From NCBI RefSeq assembly GCF_018913465.1, contig NZ_JABAPM010000006.1, positions 1 through 64,000 of the forward strand: a stretch of 64,000 nucleotides of DNA, written 5' to 3'. This DNA comes from Arcanobacterium phocae (GTDB taxonomy: Bacteria; Actinomycetota; Actinomycetes; Actinomycetales; Actinomycetaceae). Positions within the stretch are counted from its first letter, which is position 1. Each line of letters starts with the position of its first letter. Position numbers and translations under genes: made by a program. Below are positions 45,569 through 53,205 of this stretch, piece after piece. The notes under the pieces were generated by a model. It was not told the DNA's origin. It did no database searches and saw only the letters and a program-made list of their open reading frames with translations.

Positions 45569-46349
45569 AAGAATAACTCCACGCAAAAAAGTAGTTAAAG
45601 ATAAGACTCTTGGCGAAGCTGTTGAATTCGCGAGAGAAGCGCTCACGGATATTACTACTCCTGAGCGAGTAGGCAAACACGTGGGGATGGTCCAGGAGGC
45701 CGAACGTCTTGTCACACATGCGTTTGAATGTCTAATGGCTGGATATCGAGGCTGGTACTGGACCGTGTCACTAGTTCGTGCACCGCGGTCCAAGAATGTT
45801 TCGGTTGCGGAACTATCGATCCTGCCCGGCGAAGATGCATTGCTGGCTCCGGACTGGATTCCGTGGGCTGATCGCTTACAGCCATCTGACGTTACGCCTT
45901 CAGATCGTTTGCCATATAACCCGCAAGATCCACAGCTAGTCGCTAATGTAGATCCGGGGCTCGATCAGGGATTTGAAACTGTAGGCGTTGACGAGGATGT
46001 AATAGCGGCCTGGGAGTTAGGTTTGGGCCGTGCCCGAATCATGTCTGATCACGGCCGGACACAAGCCTACCGTCGCTGGTACCGCTCCGACGCTGGCCCG
46101 CGTAACCAAGCTACCCGCGATGCTAAAGCAACCTGTTCAACCTGTGGGTATTTGATGCATCTGGGCGGTTCTGCCCGTCAGCTTTTTGGGGCGTGTGCTA
46201 ACGAGTGGTCAGCATTTGATGGGCGTATTGTGTCCCTGGATCACGGGTGTGGTGCTCATTCGGAAACAGACGTTCCGCACCGGGAACATCTATGGAAGCA
46301 AACCACGCCAGTAATTGATGAAGCCGAAGTTGAGGTAGCTAAGCGGTAA
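45552..46349 (+). CDS. DUF3027 protein
   Basis: A 265-residue actinobacterial protein. Visible family elements: a helical start (AVEFAREALTDIT), VGKHVGMVQEAERLVTHAFECLMAGYRGWYW, VSLVRAPRSKNVSVAELSILPGEDALLAPDWIPWADRL, and a C-terminal four-Cys cluster (CSTCGYLMHLGG...FGACANEW) followed by DHGCGAHSE, probably zinc-binding. Two ATG codons compete, 45552 and 45561; the second sits on the cold-shock stop (ATGCCTAA). Partnership with a cold-shock gene recurs in Actinobacteria. Function unknown. Confidence 0.88.
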   Translation: MILMPKRITPRKKVVKDKTLGEAVEFAREALTDITTPERVGKHVGMVQEAERLVTHAFECLMAGYRGWYWTVSLVRAPRSKNVSVAELSILPGEDALLAPDWIPWADRLQPSDVTPSDRLPYNPQDPQLVANVDPGLDQGFETVGVDEDVIAAWELGLGRARIMSDHGRTQAYRRWYRSDAGPRNQATRDAKATCSTCGYLMHLGGSARQLFGACANEWSAFDGRIVSLDHGCGAHSETDVPHREHLWKQTTPVIDEAEVEVAKR

Positions 46350-46352
46350 GTA

Positions 46353-47585
46353 ATGAAATATTTGCAGGGCCGCGTTCGTCATTACTCGTGGGGATCGCAC
46401 AATGCGATCCCCCGACTGTTCGGGTGCCCTGCTGCGGAGAAACCGGTAGCGGAGCTATGGTTCGGTGCGCATAATAACGCCCCGTCCTTTGTTTCCGATG
46501 ATCCTAGACAGCAGTCTTATGCTCCGCAGGGTGGCAGTGCTGAGCTGTTGTCACTTGCAGAGCTGATTGCGGCTGATCCTCATCGTGTTCTCGGTGATGA
46601 CATTATTGCCAGATATGGTTCGCAGTTACCATTTTTACTCAAGCTAATCGCACCAGATCAGCCGTTGTCGCTACAAGTGCATCCGTCATTGGAGCAGGCA
46701 TACCTCGGGTTTGAGCGTGAAGAGCGTGCTGGGATTCCACCGCAGGATCCGCGCCGGTGCTATCCGGATCAAAATCATAAGCCAGAAATGCTTTACTCGC
46801 TAACAACGTTTGAAGCGTTAGTGGGGTTCCGCAGTCCGCGCCGAATTCTCGGGGTTCTCAGTGGGTTGGACTGTGCAGTAGCCCAGCGGGTGCGCACTAC
46901 GATCGCGGCTGAACCCAATAATCACGGGGTGCGTCAAGCATTTTCGCAGTTGATTTCGCAAGCAACGCGACCGACGGAGGAGGAAGTGGCAGAGCTGGTG
47001 ACACAGTGTGCTGCTCGTCGATCTGTCGATTCGCCGTCGCCTCGTGCGGATGCGTTGGCGGTGCGGATTGCTCGGTTCCATCCTGGTGATCCGGGAATCG
47101 TGGCATCGCTGTTGCTTAATCCGGTGACTTTGCATCCGGGTGAAGCTCTTTATACACCAGCGGGTATTGTTCATGCCTACATCTCCGGCTTAGGTGTTGA
47201 AGTCATGGCTGCCTCCGATAATGTGTTGCGTGCTGGTTTGACCTATAAGCATGTTGATGTGGAGGAGTTGTTGCGCATTACCGACACGGTTGCGGCGCCA
47301 CCGATCCGTATTGCGGCAGAACGGATTAGTTCCGTGCAATCAACGTTCTATGTTCCCGTGGATGACTTTGAGCTATCCATTATTTCCTTGCGTCATGCCG
47401 ATGAGCGTGTCGAGGTTAAGGGTTGTGGTCCACGTATCATTTTGTGTGTGCGTGGTGCTGTAGAGGTGTGGATAGGGAACGAGTTTTTCTTTATAAATAC
47501 TGGGCAATCAATGTTTTTAGGTGCCGACGACGGCGCAATCAGTGTGCGTGGTGCTGGCGAGCTTGTTCAGGTAGAAGCTCCGTAA
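46353..47585 (+). CDS. manA: Mannose-6-phosphate isomerase, class I
   Basis: Zinc enzyme interconverting fructose-6-phosphate and mannose-6-phosphate, which feeds mannosylation or mannose use. Zinc ligands lie in LSLQVHPS (Gln, His), QNHKPEMLY (Glu) and YTPAGIVHAYISG (His); the catalytic arginine motif follows in SDNVLRAGLTYKHVD. 410 residues, full length. It starts three bases after the DUF3027 stop. Confidence 0.94.
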   Translation: MKYLQGRVRHYSWGSHNAIPRLFGCPAAEKPVAELWFGAHNNAPSFVSDDPRQQSYAPQGGSAELLSLAELIAADPHRVLGDDIIARYGSQLPFLLKLIAPDQPLSLQVHPSLEQAYLGFEREERAGIPPQDPRRCYPDQNHKPEMLYSLTTFEALVGFRSPRRILGVLSGLDCAVAQRVRTTIAAEPNNHGVRQAFSQLISQATRPTEEEVAELVTQCAARRSVDSPSPRADALAVRIARFHPGDPGIVASLLLNPVTLHPGEALYTPAGIVHAYISGLGVEVMAASDNVLRAGLTYKHVDVEELLRITDTVAAPPIRIAAERISSVQSTFYVPVDDFELSIISLRHADERVEVKGCGPRIILCVRGAVEVWIGNEFFFINTGQSMFLGADDGAISVRGAGELVQVEAP

Positions 47586-47617
47586 TCTCAAAATGTGAAT
47601 AAATTATATATCAAAAT

Positions 47618-49150
47618 ATGAACTTGTGTGGCTGGGTGTTACAACCCTATGTCAGCATTAGGCAAGTGAAGAAAACTACGGGAGCTGACCCAGTAAAACA
47701 GCCTGCTGCTGAACAGATGTCATCATCCTTTCTTGAGCGTTATTTCAAGATCACGCAGCGTGGTTCCTCGCTGATGCAAGAAGTTCGTGGCGGTATCGTT
47801 ACCTTCTTCTCCATGGTCTACATTTTGGTTCTCAATCCAATCATCTTGTCTGGTCCGGATTCGACTGGAGCATTCCTCGGTGGTGGCGCAGAGCCTAACA
47901 TTCCAGCCATCGCTGCTGCGACAGCATTGATTGCAGGAATTATGAGCATCCTGATGGGTGCGGTAGCCAATTTCCCGATCGCGCTCGCAGCAGGCCTAGG
48001 GCTCAACGGTATGATCGCTGGTTTCGTCAAGCTCCCTGGAATGACCTGGGCGGATGGCATGGGCATCGTAGTTATTGAAGGAATTGTTATCGTTGCGCTT
48101 GTTCTGACAGGTTTGCGCGAAGCTATTTTCAAGGCTGTCCCGAAATTCATGCGTTCAGCCATCTCGGTAGGTATTGGTCTCTTCATTGCGTTTATCGGTT
48201 TGGTGAACGCGGGAATTGTTCGCCCTGGAGTTGGTACTCCGGTGTCGTTCGCAGTCAATGGCTCCATTTCCACCTGGCCACTCGTTGTTTTCGTGATTGC
48301 ACTCTTATGTATCATCATCATGATGGTGCGCAAGATTAAAGGCGCACTCCTTTTCGGAATAATCACTGGTACCGTATTAGCAATCATCATCGAAAACTTT
48401 GGTCATCTAGGAAACTCTGGCACTGAAAATCCTGGTGGTTGGGGCCTTACCGTCCCGGCGTTCCCAGGGAGTCCGATCCAGGTTCCAGATTTTTCCACTC
48501 TCGGCCAGTTCTCAATAGTTGGACCATTCCAAAAGGTTGGCGTCATCGCCGTCGTCGTCCTCACCTTCTCGATCATGCTCGCCGACTTCTTCGATACGCT
48601 CGGTACAATGGTAGCAGTCGGAACTGAAGCTGGACTTGTCGATGAGCGTGGTCAAGTACCACGTACCCGCCATATCCTTCTGATTGACTCACTCGGTGTT
48701 GTTGCCGGTGGTATGGGTGGTGTTTCCACAAATACCTCCTTCGTAGAATCTTCCACTGGTGTGGCAGAAGGTGCTCGAACTGGTGTGGCTTCAATCGTCA
48801 CTGGTATTGCCTTCTTGCTTGCGACATTCTTATCGCCACTGTTCGCAATTGTCCCTACCGAGGCGGCTGCTCCGGCTCTTGTGGTTGTTGGTTTCTTAAT
48901 TATGCAACAAGTAGTTGAGATTGAATGGGCAGATCTTCGCACTGCGATTCCGGCGTTTATGGCGATCGTGTTCATGCCATTTACATACTCAATTACCGTT
49001 GGAATTGGCATTGGTTTCATCGTCCACGTCATTGTTGAACTGGTTTTGGGCAATGCTAAGAAGGTGCACCCACTGATGTATCTAACGAGCGCTGTGTTTG
49101 TCATTTACTTTGCGCTAGAGCCAATTACCCGCGCATTGGGAATTAACTAG
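47618..49150 (+). CDS. AzgA-type purine (adenine/guanine/hypoxanthine) permease
   Basis: An NCS2-superfamily member of the AzgA group, up to 510 residues. Motifs include LERYFKITQRGSSLMQEVRGG, MVYILVLNPIILS, LAAGLGLNGMIAGF, FDTLGTMVAVGTEAGL, GGVSTNTSFVESSTGVAEGARTG and EIEWADLRTAIPAF. It imports purine bases with protons by family. The start is uncertain: the conserved part begins near 47717 and the first ~33 residues have no ribosome-site support; GTG at 47669 is another option. Confidence 0.88.
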   Translation: MNLCGWVLQPYVSIRQVKKTTGADPVKQPAAEQMSSSFLERYFKITQRGSSLMQEVRGGIVTFFSMVYILVLNPIILSGPDSTGAFLGGGAEPNIPAIAAATALIAGIMSILMGAVANFPIALAAGLGLNGMIAGFVKLPGMTWADGMGIVVIEGIVIVALVLTGLREAIFKAVPKFMRSAISVGIGLFIAFIGLVNAGIVRPGVGTPVSFAVNGSISTWPLVVFVIALLCIIIMMVRKIKGALLFGIITGTVLAIIIENFGHLGNSGTENPGGWGLTVPAFPGSPIQVPDFSTLGQFSIVGPFQKVGVIAVVVLTFSIMLADFFDTLGTMVAVGTEAGLVDERGQVPRTRHILLIDSLGVVAGGMGGVSTNTSFVESSTGVAEGARTGVASIVTGIAFLLATFLSPLFAIVPTEAAAPALVVVGFLIMQQVVEIEWADLRTAIPAFMAIVFMPFTYSITVGIGIGFIVHVIVELVLGNAKKVHPLMYLTSAVFVIYFALEPITRALGIN

Positions 49151-49174
49151 AGCAACTGACCAACTGAAAGCTCT

Positions 49175-49212
49175 GCAGGCATCCAACTGGTACTTATCAG
49201 TTGGATGTCTGC
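49175..49212 (+). terminator. Terminator after the purine permease gene
   Basis: A 15-bp stem with one G-U pair (GCAGGCATCCAACTG against CAGTTGGATGTCTGC), 8-base loop, then TTGTCC. Confidence 0.75.
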
Positions 49213-49337
49213 TTGTCCTATATATAAGGAGCGTAGAAAGGAATAAAATCATTTAGGAAAGGGTTTCGTATAGTAAAAGATTTAATCACAGCTTTGGGGG
49301 AACTTGTCAGTAATATGAAACGTGAAAGGGGTGCGCT

Positions 49338-50015
49338 ATGAGTGATTTGATGGATACAACAGAGATGTATCTCAAAACTATCTATGAATTAGTTGAAGAG
49401 GGGATTCCTCCCCTTCGTGCGCGTATCGTTGAGCGGTTGGGCCAGTCAGGGCCAACCGTGTCCGAAACTGTAGCGCGTTTGGAACGTGACGGCTTAATTC
49501 GGATGAATAGCAAACGTGAAATATCGTTCACCCCTGCAGGATATGAGAGAGCTGCTGCGGTGTTGCGTCGGCATCGCTTAGCGGAAGTGCTTTTATTGGA
49601 TGTTGTTAAGATGCCATGGTCTCAGGTACACAATGAAGCGTGCCGCTGGGAACATGCGATCTCTGACCGGGCGGCTGACCATATTAGTGAACTACTTGGC
49701 GAGCCGAAGTATGATCCGTTCGGTAACCCTATGCCTAGCGATGAGCCGAAGCCGGAGGAAATGCGGTGCGGCTGCGATGACGGGCTTATGTCACTCAATA
49801 GTCCGAGCGCAGCGGGGCGTCGAGTGCGGATCCAGCGAATTGCTGAAGTTGTTCAGGTAGATGAACAAGGATTGGCGGATCTTGAAGAATTGGGCGTCGT
49901 CCCTGGTGCTCAAGGAATTGTTACAGTTGATGGGTCGATAATCTTTGACCTTGGTGACGTGCAGGTGGCAGTGCCGGATGACCTCGCGCAACATGTTTAT
50001 GTCTCGGCTTTATAA
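49338..50015 (+). CDS. dtxR: Iron-dependent repressor DtxR/IdeR
   Basis: A 225-residue metalloregulator. The N-terminal winged helix (TTEMYLKTIYELVEEG, RLGQSGPTVSETVARLERDGLI) is followed by the dimerisation domain. Every ligand sits at the residue number known for diphtheria DtxR: M10, C102, E105, H106 (primary) and H79, E83, H98 (ancillary). A C-terminal SH3-like domain starts near 145, after a CGCDDG cysteine pair that DtxR lacks. It should repress iron-uptake genes when Fe2+ is bound. No iron box is seen at its own promoter. Confidence 0.94.
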   Translation: MSDLMDTTEMYLKTIYELVEEGIPPLRARIVERLGQSGPTVSETVARLERDGLIRMNSKREISFTPAGYERAAAVLRRHRLAEVLLLDVVKMPWSQVHNEACRWEHAISDRAADHISELLGEPKYDPFGNPMPSDEPKPEEMRCGCDDGLMSLNSPSAAGRRVRIQRIAEVVQVDEQGLADLEELGVVPGAQGIVTVDGSIIFDLGDVQVAVPDDLAQHVYVSAL

Positions 50016-50118
50016 CGAAAAATAACACTCTATAACGGGCTGTAACGTGAATCACTGATGAGCATTTTTCGGCGATAATTCAAAGGAAAATAAGTTTCTA
50101 CACAATCGAGAAGTGTGG

Positions 50119-50160
50119 AATTGTTATAGATGCGTGTCAAATTGTTGCCTAATTGTTATA
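50119..50160. repeat. Three AATTGTT direct repeats upstream of the NlpC/P60 gene
   Basis: AATTGTT occurs at 50119, 50140 and 50151; the first and last extend to AATTGTTATA. Offsets of 21 and 11 bp place them on one DNA face. They may be binding sites for a cell-wall regulator, or part of the promoter. Confidence 0.4.
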
Positions 50161-50245
50161 AACGTTGTAATCTCTTTCTTGTGCCTAAGGGCGGACCAGA
50201 TTTGATCTAGTTGCCTGAGTCAAGACATAAATGGAGATATAAGCA

Positions 50246-50980
50246 ATGGGACGACATTCGATCGCAACGCCAGTAGACGTGAAAAACCCGAACGCAGTGC
50301 GTGGTTTGGCTCTAGCTGGAGCACTGGGCGTTATTGCTGGTGCTGGTATCCCAGTAGCTATGGCAGCTCCGCAAAATGATGTAAATAAGGCGGTTGAGGG
50401 TGCGGCTAATGCTTCCGTATCGCTTGGCCAAGTTGCTACAGCATCGGCTAATGATTCTGTCGAGGTTCAGAGCGTTGTTTTGAGCGAAGAAGAAGCTGGC
50501 GAGTGGTCGATCGATGCAGTTTCGGCAGAAGTTGACCTTGGTGCGGATGTTGTTGAAGCAACTGAAGCGCCTGTAGCTGAGACTCAGGCTGTAGCAAAGG
50601 CGACCGTTGCTCCAGCAGTCGCTGCTGGAGCTGCTGCACCGGCCATTGCTTCTGGAGACATTGTTTCTATTGCTCGGGCATATACTGGTACTCCTTACGT
50701 TTGGGGTGGTACTACTCCAGCTGGTTGGGATTGCTCCGGGTTTACTTCATGGGTATACCGTCAAGCAGGTATTGCTATCCCACGTACAGCAGGTGCTCAG
50801 TTGGCCGCTGGAACTATTGTCTCGGCCGCTGATGCTCAGCCAGGAGATATTGTTTACTGGCCAGGGCACGTTGGTATCTACAGTGGTAACGGCATGCATA
50901 TTGCAGCTCACACACCAGCGCTGGGTACTTCTGAATCCCCACTGTACGGTAACCCAACATTCGTCCGCATGGGTCGCTGA
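50246..50980 (+). CDS. Secreted NlpC/P60 peptidoglycan hydrolase
   Basis: A 244-residue protein. An N-terminal region (MGRHSIATP, then hydrophobic LALAGALGVIAGAGIPVAMA) looks like a signal peptide cut near residue 40. A low-complexity Ala/Val/Glu linker (45-135) follows, then the NlpC/P60 domain: GTPYVWGG, catalytic C163 in WDCSGFTSWVY, H208 in PGHVGIY, and a third polar residue among H218/H222. It cleaves D-Glu-linked stem-peptide bonds in peptidoglycan. GGAGATATAAGC precedes the start. Confidence 0.93.
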   Translation: MGRHSIATPVDVKNPNAVRGLALAGALGVIAGAGIPVAMAAPQNDVNKAVEGAANASVSLGQVATASANDSVEVQSVVLSEEEAGEWSIDAVSAEVDLGADVVEATEAPVAETQAVAKATVAPAVAAGAAAPAIASGDIVSIARAYTGTPYVWGGTTPAGWDCSGFTSWVYRQAGIAIPRTAGAQLAAGTIVSAADAQPGDIVYWPGHVGIYSGNGMHIAAHTPALGTSESPLYGNPTFVRMGR

Positions 50981-50993
50981 TTTTAAAGCTTTT

Positions 50994-51029
50994 GACATAG
51001 GGAGAAGCCCTCAGGCTTCTCCCTATGTC
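50994..51029 (+). terminator. Terminator after the NlpC/P60 gene
   Basis: A perfect 16-bp stem, GACATAGGGAGAAGCC with its complement, and a CTCA loop, then GTTCTAATTT. Confidence 0.85.
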
Positions 51030-51102
51030 GTTCTAATTTAATGTGACCTCCACCATATAGTGTTGAAACGTGCGATAATGGAAGAAACCAAGGGAGGTTG
51101 CC

Positions 51103-52020
51103 ATGTCACACGAAAACATCGTCGTTGTTGGAATCGATGGGTCACCTGCATCTCGGAGCGCATTGAGATGGGCCCATGCCCAGGCGCAGGCTAGAGGTGC
51201 TCGCTTGCATCTAGTTTGTGCCTATGAGTTGCCAAGCTATGCGCCAGAATTTATGCCCACGAGCGGTGCGAGGATTCCTACTGGAGACTCAGGATTTCTA
51301 TATAGTGCAGCCGAGAAAATGATTAAAGAAATCGTTACAAGTGTTGCGAATCAAGGCGTGGACGTGACATGGTCGCTAGAATTTGGCGATCCTACCGAAA
51401 TCCTTGTTGGAATGTCCAAGAAAGTTGCTTTGATTGTGGTGGGTGGCCGCGAGGAAACCTCTAATTCACTGGCTGATCGGCTGTTACGCACGGTGTCTTC
51501 GGCAGTGCCGTCAAACGCATACTGCCCAACTGTTGTCGTACCGGCAGACCACACTGAAGATGATCTACCGATTAAGCATATCGTGGTTGGCGTTGATGGC
51601 TCAGATCATGCCAAAACTGCACTGCAACGTGCTGTGTGGGAAGCTGATCGATGGCACGCTCGCTTGTCAATTGTGGCAACCGTTAATACAGCAGCTGCAA
51701 CGTGGATTCCAGCGGACACATTCCGGTACGGTTTCCTAGAAGAAGTTGCGGAATCGGTGCGTACCCAACTCGCGGAAGTAGACGAAGGCCGTGAGATCGA
51801 CGTCGAAGTTCATGCTGTTGAAGGAAATCCAGCACAAATCTTGACGGAGTTTTCGCATGAAGTAGATCTACTTGTATTAGGAACTCGCGGGCGTGGCGGT
51901 TTCGCGGGCTTGCTTTTAGGGTCGACATCGCAAAGCGTGCTGTCAACAGCGTCGTGCCCAACAATGGTAGTTCCGCGCCGGGTGCGCCCTGGTGATGATC
52001 AGGGACCACAGGTTAAATAA
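51103..52020 (+). CDS. Double-domain universal stress protein (UspA)
   Basis: A 305-residue protein with tandem USP domains, each opening with the V-GxDGS strand/loop (VVVGIDGSPASRSALRWA at the N-terminus, IVVGVDGSDHAKTALQRAV near 163). The second has the ATP-binding motif GTRGRGGFAGLLLGSTSQSV; the first has the altered GGREETSNSLADRLLRTVSS, so only domain two is clearly an ATP binder. AGGGAGG lies just upstream of the ATG. Stress survival role by family. Confidence 0.92.
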   Translation: MSHENIVVVGIDGSPASRSALRWAHAQAQARGARLHLVCAYELPSYAPEFMPTSGARIPTGDSGFLYSAAEKMIKEIVTSVANQGVDVTWSLEFGDPTEILVGMSKKVALIVVGGREETSNSLADRLLRTVSSAVPSNAYCPTVVVPADHTEDDLPIKHIVVGVDGSDHAKTALQRAVWEADRWHARLSIVATVNTAAATWIPADTFRYGFLEEVAESVRTQLAEVDEGREIDVEVHAVEGNPAQILTEFSHEVDLLVLGTRGRGGFAGLLLGSTSQSVLSTASCPTMVVPRRVRPGDDQGPQVK

Positions 52021-52045
52021 AGTTAACGTTGTTCTAGTCTCATAG

Positions 52046-52074
52046 ATGAACCGCACCCGAGTGGTGCGGTTCAT
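52046..52074 (+). terminator. Hairpin after the UspA gene
   Basis: A perfect 12-bp stem, ATGAACCGCACC with GGTGCGGTTCAT, loop CGAGT. Confidence 0.7.
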
Positions 52075-52128
52075 TGTGTGGAGACTTTCAGTTACACTAG
52101 ATAAGTACTCCATTTATCGGTGTACTAT

Positions 52129-52201
52129 GCCCTCGTAGCTCAGTGGATAGAGCACGGCTCTCCTAAAGCCGGTGTCGTAGGTTCAATTCCTATCGGGGGC
52201 A
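52129..52201 (+). tRNA. tRNA-Arg (anticodon CCT)
   Basis: A 73-base cloverleaf: acceptor GCCCTCG/CGGGGGC with a T-G pair, D arm AGCTCAGTGGATAGAGC, anticodon loop CTCCTAA reading CCT, T arm with GTTCAATTC, discriminator A. CCA is not encoded. Reads AGG codons. Confidence 0.95.
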
Positions 52202-52254
52202 CGCGAATTTCGTGCCAGATTTCATCTGGAAGCAATCAGAACAAGGAGAATATT

Positions 52255-53163
52255 GTGGCACTGTCTCGAGTTTTACTCTTTTATAAATTCACGCCGATTA
52301 CAGACCCAATTGCGATGAAGATGTGGCAGTGGGACATGTGTGAACGGTTGAAACTTCGTGGCCGTATCCTTATCTCTGAACACGGAATCAACGCTACTGT
52401 AGGGGGCACGATCGATGCATGTAAAGCCTATGTTAAGCGAATGAAACAATACCCCGGATTTGCTGATATTGAATGGAAAATATCGGAGGGGTTAGGCACG
52501 GACGCTGAGGGATACGCGGCAGATTTTCCTCGGCTATCTGTTAAAGTCCGCAAAGAAATCGTGGCATTTGGTGCCCCGGAAGAACTCAAAGTTGATGAAA
52601 ACGGCATCGTCGGCGGTGGACGCCATGTGAAGCCTGACGAAGTCGAGCAGATTATCGCGGAGAACCCAGATCTTGTTTTCTTTGACGGACGTAACGCGAT
52701 CGAAGCGCAAATTGGGCGATTTGATGGAGCAGTTGTGCCGCCAACCACTACTACGCACGATTTTATTTCAATTCTTGAATCAGGTGAATATGATGACCTG
52801 AAAGACAAGCCGATTTTGGCATACTGCACTGGTGGTATCCGGTGCGAAGTTTTGACCGCGCTGATGAAGAATCGTGGTTTCGACAAAGTAATGCAGCTTG
52901 ACGGCGGAATTGTACGGTACGGAGAAAAGTTCGGAAATACTGGTCGCTGGAAAGGATCGCTAACGGTTTTTGACAATCGCGAGGTGATGGATTTTCCCGG
53001 TGGCGAAGTGGACGTCATTGGTTCTTGTCATTCATGTGGTCAGCCGACTGGGCAGTTGCATAACTGCGACGAACCATCATGTCGAGCCCGATTGGTGACC
53101 TGCGAATCATGCGGTGAGCATCCTGTCTATTGCGATGCGCATAAGGCAACATTGGCTCGTTGA
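52255..53163 (+). CDS. trhO: tRNA uridine-34 hydroxylase, rhodanese-related (TrhO/YceA)
   Basis: A 302-residue UPF0176 protein that makes 5-hydroxyuridine at the wobble position using oxygen. N-terminal acylphosphatase-like domain (VLLFYKFTPI, GRILISEHGINATVGG), rhodanese domain with catalytic Cys in LAYCTGGIRCEVLTALM, and a C-terminal zinc-binding Cys cluster (SCHSCGQPTG, CESCGEHPVYC). The start is GTG with AAGGAG six bases upstream; longer readings run through tRNA-Arg and are not real. Confidence 0.94.
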   Translation: MALSRVLLFYKFTPITDPIAMKMWQWDMCERLKLRGRILISEHGINATVGGTIDACKAYVKRMKQYPGFADIEWKISEGLGTDAEGYAADFPRLSVKVRKEIVAFGAPEELKVDENGIVGGGRHVKPDEVEQIIAENPDLVFFDGRNAIEAQIGRFDGAVVPPTTTTHDFISILESGEYDDLKDKPILAYCTGGIRCEVLTALMKNRGFDKVMQLDGGIVRYGEKFGNTGRWKGSLTVFDNREVMDFPGGEVDVIGSCHSCGQPTGQLHNCDEPSCRARLVTCESCGEHPVYCDAHKATLAR

Positions 53164-53205
53164 GCTGGTGAATGACAACTCTGAAACAGCGAATAGGTGA
53201 GAAAC

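Noticed and set aside
50016-50245. c-di-AMP (ydaO) riboswitch before the NlpC/P60 gene
   Set aside because: Actinobacterial NlpC genes often have one, but I could not find the conserved ydaO core here.
52120-52254. N-terminal extension of TrhO
   Set aside because: It is tRNA-Arg read as protein; the GTG at 52255 has AAGGAG six bases upstream.
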